The notes: a model not told the origin generated them from the sequence alone. 10,891 nucleotides of DNA from Candidatus Zixiibacteriota bacterium (GCA_014730285.1 WJIM01000440.1:1-10891); one strand, 5' to 3'. Counted from the stretch's first letter, positions 1 to 7,286 are shown. Numbers and translations: made by a program.

Positions 1-1548
1 ATCCTTCTCTGGCGGATACTTAAAACCGATACGCCCGTATCCGACATACTATTCCTGACAGCCTCGATAGCCTTTATCACGCTTTTATTCAACCTGAATC
101 CGCTTTTGAAGCTGGACGGTTATTATCTTCTGACAGATATTATCGAAATCCCCAATCTGCGCAAAAAGGCCTTCCGTTATCTCAGAAGCCTTCTCAGGTC
201 GGTTTTCATCGGCCCGGATGATTACCGCAAAGGGCTAACATGGCATGAGCGCCGGGTATTTTTGACCTATTCACTTCTGGCTATTCTTTACTCGCTGATA
301 CTGTTCGTATGGATTGGTTCTCTGGTCTATAATCTTCTGGTCGGAGCCTGGGGCGGGACAGGTTTTCTGTTGTTTTTACTGCTGCTTCTTATTATTTTCC
401 ATCAACCGGTATCGTATATCTTTAAATGGTTAGGACGGCTGTTATCAGGACAGGGAGTGTCAGTGCCGAAATCAGTTAGATTCTATATTTGGTTAGCGGT
501 TTTATCCGCTTTGGTTCTTCTGGCGATCTTCTATCCGGTGGATTTGAAGATTAACGCCCCGGTTACGGTTGAACCTCTGGAAAAATTTATCATAAAGGGC
601 GGCAATAACAGCCAGCTCGAGACCAAATGGTTTCAGGGCGGCGTTAGCCAGAAGCCGATCAACCGTGTCTACCAGTTCAGTATATCCGATTTCGCCGTGC
701 TCGATATCGAGCCGACGATGACTGTGGGCACTCATGTCGACAGCGGCGATATCCTTTTGCAGATATCCTCCAATCATTTCCAGAGCCAGTTGGAACAGAC
801 TAATGCCGAGATTCAGAAGGCCCGTGCCGAATACGAACTGCTCCTGTCCGATCCTAAAGCCGCTGAACTTGCTCGCGCTAAGGCTGCACTCGAGGAGGAA
901 AAACTCAAGCAGATTAATGTTGAACAGGAGTACCAGCGCGCTCGCAAGCTGCATGAAAAAGGATTGATCTCCGAGGAGGAATGGGAGGCGGCCAAAACCT
1001 CACGATATGTCCAGAACAAAAAGGTCGATTTCTCCCAGTCCGAGGTGGACCTTCTCAAGGAAGGTCCCAAGGCCGAGGAGCTTTTCAGCCAGGAAGCGGA
1101 AATCAGACGGCTGGAATCGAAAGCGCAATATCTGCGTGTTCAAATCGCCGCCTGTACGATACGGGCGCCCTTTTCCGGCACTATTACCCGCTACGGGGTG
1201 GATGAGGAATTGATTTCTATCAGCCGCACAGATTCGGTGGAGGTCAATATGCGTGTGCCGGAAGACCAAATCGATATCCTGGCGATGGATCAGGACATAA
1301 AATTCAGGGTGGCTGGCTATCCGCAAAAATCATTTCACGGTACAGTCGATAAAGTCATAGCCAGTTCGCATAGCAGCGGCAGTGAAAGTCATTTCGTGGC
1401 TATCAGCACAATATCCAATCCGGACGGCCTCTTGAAAGACGGTATGGAGGGTTACGCGAAGATTTACTGCGGTAAAACAAGTGTGGCTAACAACATTTTA
1501 AGGAAATTCGTGAGATTTTTCCGGGTTGAATTCTGGTCCTGGTTCTAA
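1..1548 (+). CDS. M50 (site-2 protease-like) peptidase / HlyD adaptor fusion, 5' truncated by window
   Basis: The reading frame is open from base 1, so the start lies upstream; 515 residues are visible. The 'peptide zinc metalloprotease' family joins a membrane-embedded M50 metalloprotease to a HlyD-like periplasmic arm and occurs with peptide-modification and export genes. Seen: a hydrophobic segment leading into NPLLKLDGYYLLTD (visible residues 33-46), the second M50 motif, with Asp39 the expected zinc ligand. The HExxH half must lie upstream. Further hydrophobic segments lie at about 87-113, 120-133 and 161-178. After these comes a HlyD region: a lipoyl-like half (about 240-256), a Glu/Lys/Ala-rich coiled coil (about 260-375), then a second half with IRAPFSGTI (about 387-395) and an adaptor-like beta domain. 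It ends with an Arg/Phe/Trp-rich tail. The first in-frame start-like codon (TTG at 106) falls inside the M50 motif and is not a real start. Peptide processing or export is inferred from the family; the substrate is unknown. Confidence 0.88.
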   Translation: MLLWRILKTDTPVSDILFLTASIAFITLLFNLNPLLKLDGYYLLTDIIEIPNLRKKAFRYLRSLLRSVFIGPDDYRKGLTWHERRVFLTYSLLAILYSLILFVWIGSLVYNLLVGAWGGTGFLLFLLLLLIIFHQPVSYIFKWLGRLLSGQGVSVPKSVRFYIWLAVLSALVLLAIFYPVDLKINAPVTVEPLEKFIIKGGNNSQLETKWFQGGVSQKPINRVYQFSISDFAVLDIEPTMTVGTHVDSGDILLQISSNHFQSQLEQTNAEIQKARAEYELLLSDPKAAELARAKAALEEEKLKQINVEQEYQRARKLHEKGLISEEEWEAAKTSRYVQNKKVDFSQSEVDLLKEGPKAEELFSQEAEIRRLESKAQYLRVQIAACTIRAPFSGTITRYGVDEELISISRTDSVEVNMRVPEDQIDILAMDQDIKFRVAGYPQKSFHGTVDKVIASSHSSGSESHFVAISTISNPDGLLKDGMEGYAKIYCGKTSVANNILRKFVRFFRVEFWSWF

Positions 1549-1564
1549 AAGTTCTCTTTGCAAC

Positions 1565-1592
1565 TAACTGAAAATTAAACAGTTACATTTTT
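1565..1592 (+). terminator. Weak AT-rich intrinsic terminator candidate after the M50/HlyD gene
   Basis: TAACTG (1565-1570) and CAGTTA (1580-1585) form a 6-bp stem with a 9-nt loop, followed by CATTTTT. The stem is short and AT-rich, so termination would be inefficient. It lies 17 bases after the M50/HlyD stop codon. If it leaks, the small downstream ORF could also be read from the upstream gene's promoter. Confidence 0.35.
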
Positions 1593-1650
1593 ATCAAATT
1601 TTAAAGTCGCTTTCCCTTTCTTAATCAGACCTGTAAGTGCATATTATTGC

Positions 1651-1679
1651 TTGACATACCATAATATCGTGTATATTAT
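1651..1679 (+). promoter_or_regulatory. Sigma-70-type promoter for the small peptide unit
   Basis: TTGACA (1651-1656, six of six consensus bases) is followed by exactly 17 bp and then TATTAT (1674-1679, five of six). The predicted transcript start is near 1686, giving a leader of about 100 nt before the 25-codon ORF. This is the strongest sigma-70-like promoter I see in the window. Confidence 0.75.
1661..1679. promoter_or_regulatory. 19-bp inverted repeat overlapping promoter spacer and -10 box (possible operator)
   Basis: ATAATAT (1661-1667) and ATATTAT (1673-1679) are perfect 7-bp inverted arms around CGTGT. The right arm contains the whole -10 box and the left arm lies in the spacer, so a dimeric protein bound here would block RNA polymerase. 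The repeat is AT-only and could partly reflect -10-like composition. A repressor site is inference. Confidence 0.45.
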
Positions 1680-1732
1680 AAATACACTACATGCGAATGC
1701 CTTTGGCTACAGGACAAAAATAGGAATAAAAA

Positions 1733-1758
1733 AATGCCATCTATAGGAAGATGGTATT
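1733..1758 (+). promoter_or_regulatory. Leader hairpin with ATAGGA loop (possible CsrA/RsmA-type site)
   Basis: AATGCCATCT (1733-1742) pairs with AGATGGTATT (1749-1758), giving a 10-bp stem with one G-U pair and the six-base loop ATAGGA. The same ATAGGA hexamer occurs at 1720-1725, and again at 1775-1780 where it is part of the Shine-Dalgarno. A loop-displayed GGA plus a GGA in the ribosome-binding site is the usual layout of CsrA/RsmA-controlled leaders. The hairpin is directly visible; control by CsrA is inferred. Confidence 0.5.
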
Positions 1759-1776
1759 ACCGGTCACTCTCTACAT

Positions 1777-1784
1777 AGGAGGTG
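1777..1784 (+). promoter_or_regulatory. Perfect Shine-Dalgarno for the 25-codon ORF
   Basis: AGGAGGTG matches the anti-Shine-Dalgarno end of 16S rRNA over eight bases. Its GGAGG core lies five bases before the ATG at 1788. This is the main reason to regard the tiny downstream ORF as translated. Confidence 0.8.
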
Positions 1785-1787
1785 CTA

Positions 1788-1865
1788 ATGGAATTCTACG
1801 AACTGCTGATTGAGGAACTGGAAGAAAAGGTTGCTCCGATTGGTATCAGCCAGGGTGGACAATAA
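1788..1865 (+). CDS. 25-aa peptide, candidate RiPP-like precursor or signalling peptide
   Basis: This ORF runs ATG to TAA and encodes 25 residues. It has its own consensus promoter, a perfect Shine-Dalgarno and an intrinsic terminator 26 bases after the stop, so it is a complete single-gene unit. Residues 2-14 (EFYELLIEELEEK) form an acidic, probably amphipathic helix with six Glu and one Lys. Residues 15-25 (VAPIGISQGGQ) are uncharged and Gly/Gln-rich, with a GG near the end. This leader/core-like split, and the M50/HlyD gene just upstream on the same strand, fit a peptide recognised by its acidic half and cut or exported by the membrane protease. There is no signal peptide and no Cys. I do not recognise the family. 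It does not match the PqqA Glu-x3-Tyr pattern. Alternatives are a regulatory leader peptide or a small protein with an unrelated role. Translation is well supported; the function is inference. Confidence 0.65.
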   Translation: MEFYELLIEELEEKVAPIGISQGGQ

Positions 1866-1890
1866 AATCCAGCCTGAATTGACCGGATAT

Positions 1891-1922
1891 AGGCCGTCCT
1901 TAGGGACGGCCTTTCTATTTTT
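1891..1922 (+). terminator. Strong intrinsic terminator of the small peptide unit
   Basis: AGGCCGTCC (1891-1899) and GGACGGCCT (1904-1912) form a perfect 9-bp GC-rich stem with the four-base loop TTAG. TTCTATTTTT follows. The T-tract overlaps the stop codon of the convergent Ser/Thr kinase gene (1915-1917). Read from the minus strand the same hairpin has no T-run after it, so it works mainly for the plus strand. Confidence 0.9.
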
Positions 1923-4900
1923 GCCCCATTCGCTGGGCGAGATCCACAATTTCTCTTTTTAATGACATTGCCATAGGATGCTGAAGGAAGTTCTGAAGAT
2001 AGTCCTTGTGGCTGATAGTCTGCGCAATCGACTTTAAAATCGTCACCGATTTTTTGAAGTTTACATACGCCTCTTCATAATTCAAAAGCGTACGCTCGAT
2101 TTTGCCCTGCGAGAATTTAATTTTCCAGAGAAGATTTCTCTGATTCTGAGCTTCCGCCAGACTCGAGGCCTCAGACAAAAGATCGCGCGCCCTGTCATAC
2201 AAACCGTCGCGCAATGCCAGGCGGGCCTGCAGGTACAAAACCCTCGGTTTCAAGGTCTGATTTACATGCTTCGAAATCATTATATTCAATTTCTCCGGAT
2301 CGGGAGGCTGAACATTTTCGGTTTCCACCGCAAGCTTCAAAATGTCCAGATAATATCTGCACTCCAGATAATCCGATTCCACGTTTTTCAGCAACTCTCC
2401 GGCCTCGTTAAGCAGTTGTGAGCATGTATCAAAGTCCCGCTTGAATTGCAGCAAGCCCTCGATTTTATACAAAAGCACCGCGAGTTTCTGTTTATCGCTG
2501 TCGATTTCTCTGGCTCTGTCGAGAGCTTTATCGGTGGCAATCCAGAACGGCTCCTCGGCATTAAGATAAAGATATAGAATTTCAAAATCGGTGTATATCA
2601 GAAACTCCAGATTGTATTCAGTGATATTATCGACTATTCTTCTGGCCTGGTGAAGGATATCGTCCGCCTGCCCGAGCTGACCGGTTTCGCATTGAATAAT
2701 ACCGATTTGCCGCAGGAATGTGGCCTGCAAAGGCAGCGACTCCACCTCGCATGCCAGCCCGAAGCCCTCTTCGGCGAATGACAGCGCCTTTTGGAAGTGG
2801 CCCAGATAAATCTCACAAAGTCCGATATTCTCGAGATTGAACAGGATTTCTCTTTTGGAATCGATCTCGCGATTGATTTTCAGAGAATCATAAAGATAAA
2901 CCAGCGCCTGGGGAATATCTCCCAGTTCCTCGTAGACCGCACCCAGATTGTTGTAGGTGCGGGCAAGTTCGGGACGATCGTTGATTTGCTTTTTTATCTT
3001 TATCGAACGTTTATAGAAATCAATTGTCTTATCAAAGCGGTTTTTGAATATATAACACGAACCAATGTTATTGAGGGTGGAGGCAAGCTCCTTAAGCAAA
3101 TTCAACTCTTCCTGAATCTCCAGCGCCTTCTGATAACTTTCCAGCGCCAGATCTATCTTTGAACCAACCCAGTAAATATTGCCGATATTGTTGTACGTGT
3201 GTGACAGTTCGATTCTATTGTCCAGCCTTTCGTAAATCTCCAGGGCTTTCTTCAATGCCTTTAGCCCTTTCTCATACTGACAGGCCGCTTTATAAGCGTC
3301 TCCGGCATATTTATAAGCCCTGGCAACAATGTCCTGATTGGGAAGCTTTTTCTTCATGCGGATTATCCGGGCAAACGATTTCAGGCTGCGTTTGCTGTGT
3401 CCGAGGAGGTTTTCGATATTGCCCAGTGCTGCCAGAAGTCTGGCCTGATAATGGCTGGTATCTGTTTTTTGCTTCAGTTTTTTGGCAAGCTCAAGACTGG
3501 CTGAGATCATTTTCAGGGCCACACGGAATTTCTCCTTTGAGATCAGCCATTCCGATGCTCGCAGAGTCCATTTCACTGAATCATCCAGATCTTGGGCGCA
3601 GGTGTAGTTATGCGCCAGGCTCAGGACTCGCTCCTCCTGGCCGACACCGATACCGTTGTGCTCAATAATCGAGGCCGCCTTTAGATGTAAACGCTTCAGG
3701 CTTTCCGGATCGTACGAATTGACCAGTCCCACCCTGAGCATATCATTCTTGAAATAATAGATGTCTCCCTTGCGTATGAGGATATTGGCCTCGGTAAGCT
3801 CATTGAGTAGTACAAGCGGATCGCTTTCTGAATCATCCACGAACTTCAATACAAAAATACGGTCGAAGCCGTAACGCATCGGCGACAACGCGGCAGCGGC
3901 GGAGAACAACCCGGACGGCAGAGCTCTGAGAGCTTCAACCGCTTGCTTCTGAAGCTCTCGCGGCATCGGCCAGGATATAAATCTGCCCGAATCCATATCC
4001 CATTTATCGCCGGCAAAAGAGATGATCTTTTCATCATGCAACTCATTCAGGGCAGTTATCAGGGCTGAAGTATTATACGAGCTTATGGCTTTAAGCTTAT
4101 CCAGCATTTCCTGATTGAGATTCTCCTCATCGAACCACTTCTCCAGATCAGGCATCAAATCTATTTCGATCTTCACCGCCGTCTCGGGGATTCGACATTT
4201 ACCGAATTCCGGCTTGAGAAGCAATGTGTATTCTATCAGATCTTCATTCCCCGATTCAGGCTCATAATTCTCGCCCGGGCTAAGCTTATGTTTTTTGATT
4301 ACAGCCCTTTTAGCCGCCTTGGATGAGACCTCGGAAAGTTTCGGATCGTTATCCGAATCCGCGCAGTCAAGTACACTGTAATACTGGCTTTGAAGCATCG
4401 CTTTCAGGAGTTCGGAGAATTTATTGAGTACAACCTCGTCCTCGAAAGCAAAAATTCGCGCTTCATTATTTTCATATCTGTTTTTCCCGAACTTTTTGGC
4501 CAGTTTGATTCCGATAAGGCTTTCTACCATTTCCGAAGGAGTAATATTGAATGAATCCTCGCCAATTAATTGTCCGATCGCCTGAGCTGTTTTGAAGACC
4601 GAGTCCGGACGGCTATCGGCATCTTTCGAAAGCATCCTGTGTGTCAATTCTATAAACTCTTCCGGATAACCTGAATCATTTTCGATTGGCGCAAACGGCC
4701 TTTCCAGCTTGTTCGAGATAATCATTAGCGGATCGTCGCCGGTGTACGGTACCTCTCCGGTTATCAGTTTATAGAAGATTACGCCCAGGCTGTAGAGGTC
4801 AGATTTTTTGTCCGGCTGTTTGGAATCGAACAGCTCGGGAGCCATATACTCCACAGTTCCGGCCAGCCTTTTATCCGGATTATCCGGATTAAAATCGATT

Positions 4901-5364
4901 GTCAGCCCCAGATCCAGAAGCTTGACTCCTGTTTTCCCTTGTGATTTGACTAACTTTACGTTTTCCGGCTTGAGATCATTATGAATCAGGTTGAAAAAAT
5001 GCAAAAATGAGAGGGATGATGCGATCTTATAGCAGACAGGTAAAACCGAATCAGTATCCTCGGGCGATATATCATCATCTATACTTCCCTCGTCAAGAAG
5101 CTCCATGGTGTAGAACGGGAAATTGTTCTCGTTATAGCCGTAGTCATAGACCCTTACCAGATTACCGCTGGCAAGCTTGAGAACCAGGAAGAATTCATCG
5201 AAGAAGGCGTTGTCGTCAGAGGATGCTGATTCATCCGGAGAAAATATCTTTAAGGCAAGTTTCCTTTGTAGATACTTATCGTAAACAGCATAAACCTCGC
5301 CCCCGCCCCCTGAGCCGATTTTATGCACCAGCTCATACCGTTCGGCAAGGTATAAGTCTTTCAT
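1915..5364 (-). CDS. Ser/Thr protein kinase with degenerate NTPase-like middle and C-terminal TPR array
   Basis: Cytoplasmic eukaryotic-like kinase of 1149 residues. I chose ATG at 5364, preceded by AAAGGA, over the adjacent upstream TTG at 5367, which sits too close to that site. Kinase domain about 10-268: Gly-rich loop GSGGGGEV (17-24), Lys39, catalytic loop HNDLKPEN (128-135, Asp130), DLG (151-153, in place of DFG), APE (175-177). The Arg of HRD is Asn, making it a non-RD kinase. Residues about 280-570 resemble the remnant of a STAND/AAA module as in PknK-like proteins. They end in a winged-helix-like LIRKGDIYYFKNDMLRVGL (529-547), but I find no GxxxxGK[ST] P-loop. From about 640 to the end are TPRs, clearest at about 680-875 and again near the C-terminus. 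There are no membrane segments. The gene starts 11 bases after the histidine kinase stop, so the two are almost certainly co-transcribed. Substrates are unknown; the TPRs suggest protein-partner sensing or scaffolding. Confidence 0.92.
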   Translation of the reverse strand: MKDLYLAERYELVHKIGSGGGGEVYAVYDKYLQRKLALKIFSPDESASSDDNAFFDEFFLVLKLASGNLVRVYDYGYNENNFPFYTMELLDEGSIDDDISPEDTDSVLPVCYKIASSLSFLHFFNLIHNDLKPENVKLVKSQGKTGVKLLDLGLTIDFNPDNPDKRLAGTVEYMAPELFDSKQPDKKSDLYSLGVIFYKLITGEVPYTGDDPLMIISNKLERPFAPIENDSGYPEEFIELTHRMLSKDADSRPDSVFKTAQAIGQLIGEDSFNITPSEMVESLIGIKLAKKFGKNRYENNEARIFAFEDEVVLNKFSELLKAMLQSQYYSVLDCADSDNDPKLSEVSSKAAKRAVIKKHKLSPGENYEPESGNEDLIEYTLLLKPEFGKCRIPETAVKIEIDLMPDLEKWFDEENLNQEMLDKLKAISSYNTSALITALNELHDEKIISFAGDKWDMDSGRFISWPMPRELQKQAVEALRALPSGLFSAAAALSPMRYGFDRIFVLKFVDDSESDPLVLLNELTEANILIRKGDIYYFKNDMLRVGLVNSYDPESLKRLHLKAASIIEHNGIGVGQEERVLSLAHNYTCAQDLDDSVKWTLRASEWLISKEKFRVALKMISASLELAKKLKQKTDTSHYQARLLAALGNIENLLGHSKRSLKSFARIIRMKKKLPNQDIVARAYKYAGDAYKAACQYEKGLKALKKALEIYERLDNRIELSHTYNNIGNIYWVGSKIDLALESYQKALEIQEELNLLKELASTLNNIGSCYIFKNRFDKTIDFYKRSIKIKKQINDRPELARTYNNLGAVYEELGDIPQALVYLYDSLKINREIDSKREILFNLENIGLCEIYLGHFQKALSFAEEGFGLACEVESLPLQATFLRQIGIIQCETGQLGQADDILHQARRIVDNITEYNLEFLIYTDFEILYLYLNAEEPFWIATDKALDRAREIDSDKQKLAVLLYKIEGLLQFKRDFDTCSQLLNEAGELLKNVESDYLECRYYLDILKLAVETENVQPPDPEKLNIMISKHVNQTLKPRVLYLQARLALRDGLYDRARDLLSEASSLAEAQNQRNLLWKIKFSQGKIERTLLNYEEAYVNFKKSVTILKSIAQTISHKDYLQNFLQHPMAMSLKREIVDLAQRMGQK

Positions 5365-5375
5365 CAAATCCTTTG

Positions 5376-7169
5376 TTACTTCGGCTGACTGACTGGAATT
5401 GTAATCGTAAATGTCGTTTTTTCATCCGGGACGCTTTCGATTTTTATGTCGCCGAAATGATTTTCGATTATACGCTTACAATTTGCCAATCCCAGGCCAT
5501 GCCCGTCTTCTTTGGTCGTGAATCCCGGTTCGAATATTTTCTGGATATCGCGAGGTTCGATACCGGGGCCGTTATCGGTAATTCTGATTACCACCCTCTC
5601 ATTATCTTTGCTGCTGCGACAGGCGTCTATGCGGATTACCCCTTTTTTATTCTGCAAACTGCTGATAGCGTCGTTGGCGTTATAAATTATGTTTAAAAGT
5701 ACCTGCTGAATTTGCCCCACATCCATCTCCACCAACGGGAGGTCATGGGCGATATCCACCACGAACTTGACCGAGGCGAATTTCCGCTGGGGCTTGATCG
5801 AGAAAAGCAGGTCCTCGACAAGTTTCCTTATATCGTAGGCCACTATCTCCTTCTCGAGCTTCGAGAAATCCATCAGGCCGTCTGTGAAGCGTTTGATCTT
5901 GGAGATATTATCGATTATGGCGCTGCTGTTGCGTTCCAGCTTATCGTATTTCTTCATATTCACATTGCGCACCATCAGCTCGGCGCTGTTGGAAATAATA
6001 GCGAGGTAGTTATTGAGCTCATGTCCGATAGACGCTGCCATCTCGCCCTTGGCCACGAGTTTCTCGGAAAGCATGACGTAATTCTCGAGAATCACCTTTT
6101 CGGTTATATCCTCGATAACTATAATCAGGCTCTTGGGCTTCTCGGGCTCGTTTTCGAGCGGTGTGATTTTGACATTCAGGACCTTTTCCTCGTCGTCTAC
6201 CTTGTAATAATAACGGGTATCCTCGAAAACATCACGGCTGGAATAGACCTCATCCAGATTCCGCCGCCAGTAGTTCACCTGATCCTCATTGAGCAGATCG
6301 AAAAAGCGCGAACCGCTGATTTTGCTGCGATTCGACTGCGTTCTTTTCGAGGGCGGGGTCAGGATTTCATAGGCGGCAACGTTCAGGCTGGTAACATCAT
6401 AATTCTGGTTGACCACTATGATGCCCACCGGACTCTGATTTACGATATTCTCGTTATATCTTTTCAGCGCCAGAAGGTTTTCGTAAAGCTTGGCATTTTC
6501 AATAGCAATCGCGGCCTGTTCAGCAAAAAGTTCGAACAGATACAGATCACTCTGCAGAAATACCTTGGCCTCGGTGCTGTTGTCCAGATAGACAATCCCT
6601 ATTATTTTCTCTTTGATCTTGAGCGGCACACACATAATCGAACGAAGATTAAGCTCCGCTATCGATTTCTGCTTGGAGTATTTCTCATCCGCCTGAGCGT
6701 CAGAAGTATAAACCGAAACCCCGTTCTGTGCGACCTTGTTGGCAATGGAGTTCGAGATTTTGAAGTCGTCTTCCATCAGGCGGTCGCGGGCGATATTGTG
6801 CAGAGTTTTGAACTGCAACTCCCCAGACTCATCCAGAAGCATAAGAAATCCGCGTTCGGCCTGCAGAAGCTCAACCGCATGTTCCAGCACCTTATGCAGT
6901 ATATCATCTAAAACCAGCGAGGAATTGATCGCCTGCGAAATATCGAGTATCGCCTTTAAGTCGGCTGTTCGAGTTTCGGACAGACTGGATTTTTCCGCCA
7001 GAGTCGGATAATTGTTTTCTATCGAAGACAGATTGGATTCCATCTCAGAAAGAAGATCAAGCTCCATCATAGGCTCGGTGTCTTCATCATCCTTTTTCTG
7101 TTTTGAAGCGGGAGTATAGATCTTGTCGGTATCTTCCAGCTTAGGACTACGGTGTTCTTTTAGAGACAT
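5376..7169 (-). CDS. Soluble GAF-PAS sensor histidine kinase
   Basis: Two-component sensor kinase of 597 residues; autophosphorylates on His and passes phosphate to a response regulator. I chose ATG at 7169 (GGCAGGT seven bases upstream); an in-frame GTG at 7184 has a poorer site. Domains numbered from that ATG: acidic, low-complexity N-terminus (1-65); GAF about 72-228; short helical linker; PAS about 238-360; HisKA with H-box GHELNNYLAI (His383); HATPase_c with N-box NIIYNANDA (493-501), DNGPG (532-536) and GHGLGL (556-561). All catalytic boxes are intact. No membrane segment or signal peptide is present, so it senses a cytoplasmic cue, probably through GAF and/or PAS. The proline usual after HELNN in NtrB-type kinases is replaced by Tyr. 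No response regulator is adjacent; the sigma-54 activator at 9845-10891 is the only regulator in view and a plausible partner. First gene of an operon with the TPR kinase. Confidence 0.93.
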   Translation of the reverse strand: MSLKEHRSPKLEDTDKIYTPASKQKKDDEDTEPMMELDLLSEMESNLSSIENNYPTLAEKSSLSETRTADLKAILDISQAINSSLVLDDILHKVLEHAVELLQAERGFLMLLDESGELQFKTLHNIARDRLMEDDFKISNSIANKVAQNGVSVYTSDAQADEKYSKQKSIAELNLRSIMCVPLKIKEKIIGIVYLDNSTEAKVFLQSDLYLFELFAEQAAIAIENAKLYENLLALKRYNENIVNQSPVGIIVVNQNYDVTSLNVAAYEILTPPSKRTQSNRSKISGSRFFDLLNEDQVNYWRRNLDEVYSSRDVFEDTRYYYKVDDEEKVLNVKITPLENEPEKPKSLIIVIEDITEKVILENYVMLSEKLVAKGEMAASIGHELNNYLAIISNSAELMVRNVNMKKYDKLERNSSAIIDNISKIKRFTDGLMDFSKLEKEIVAYDIRKLVEDLLFSIKPQRKFASVKFVVDIAHDLPLVEMDVGQIQQVLLNIIYNANDAISSLQNKKGVIRIDACRSSKDNERVVIRITDNGPGIEPRDIQKIFEPGFTTKEDGHGLGLANCKRIIENHFGDIKIESVPDEKTTFTITIPVSQPK

Positions 7170-7206
7170 ATATATACCTGCCACATAGTTTTATCTTATC
7201 AGTTTA

Positions 7207-7235
7207 GTTATCGGAAAAGCGTGTGGAAACGTTAA
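7207..7235 (-). promoter_or_regulatory. Weak promoter candidate for the histidine kinase / Ser-Thr kinase operon
   Basis: Read on the minus strand, TTAACG (7235-7230) and GATAAC (7212-7207) are separated by exactly 17 bp; each matches four of six sigma-70 consensus bases. Some promoter is expected here because a terminator lies just upstream, in a 119-bp gap before the kinase start. This one is a poor match, and I found no -24/-12 element in the gap. Confidence 0.25.
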
Positions 7236-7259
7236 CCTTAATGATATTAAAGTCTTATG

Positions 7260-7286
7260 AAAAAACACCTACACAATAGGGGTTTT
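7260..7286 (-). terminator. Intrinsic terminator after the DUF4390-like gene
   Basis: On the minus strand AAAACCCCTA (7286-7277), the five-base loop TTGTG and TAGGTGTTTT (7271-7262) form a 10-bp stem with one mismatch, merging into a run of six T. It begins three bases past the DUF4390-like stop codon. It separates the envelope operon from the downstream kinase operon, though the mismatch may allow some read-through. Confidence 0.7.

Noticed and set aside
106..108. TTG as start of the M50/HlyD gene
   Set aside because: The frame is open to base 1 and encodes the hydrophobic lead-in and NPLL of the M50 motif, so this codon is internal.
1691..1723. 10-codon upstream ORF in the peptide leader
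   Set aside because: No Shine-Dalgarno before its ATG and it ends well before the real ribosome-binding site; ORFs this short are expected by chance.
1734..1778. 14-codon ORF starting inside the leader hairpin and ending at the Shine-Dalgarno
   Set aside because: Its ATG is sequestered in the stem and the only nearby AGGA is too far upstream. The position of its stop is suggestive of coupling, but the support is too weak to call.
1891..1912. The peptide terminator acting also for the convergent Ser/Thr kinase gene
   Set aside because: On the minus strand the hairpin is followed by ATATCCGG with no T-run, so intrinsic termination in that direction is not supported.
3159..3668. 169-residue open frame on the + strand inside the TPR kinase gene
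   Set aside because: Low-complexity, Cys/Pro/Arg-rich translation typical of an antisense shadow; the opposite strand encodes continuous TPR repeats.
5712..6911. 399-residue open frame on the + strand opposite the histidine kinase
   Set aside because: It is a mirror of the histidine kinase gene, whose domains and catalytic boxes are all intact on the minus strand. Its translation shows no recognisable domain, and no promoter or good ribosome-binding site precedes it.
7226..7238. Possible operator around GGTTAACGTTTCC upstream of the histidine kinase
   Set aside because: Only four of six arm positions pair, so the dyad is not better than chance.
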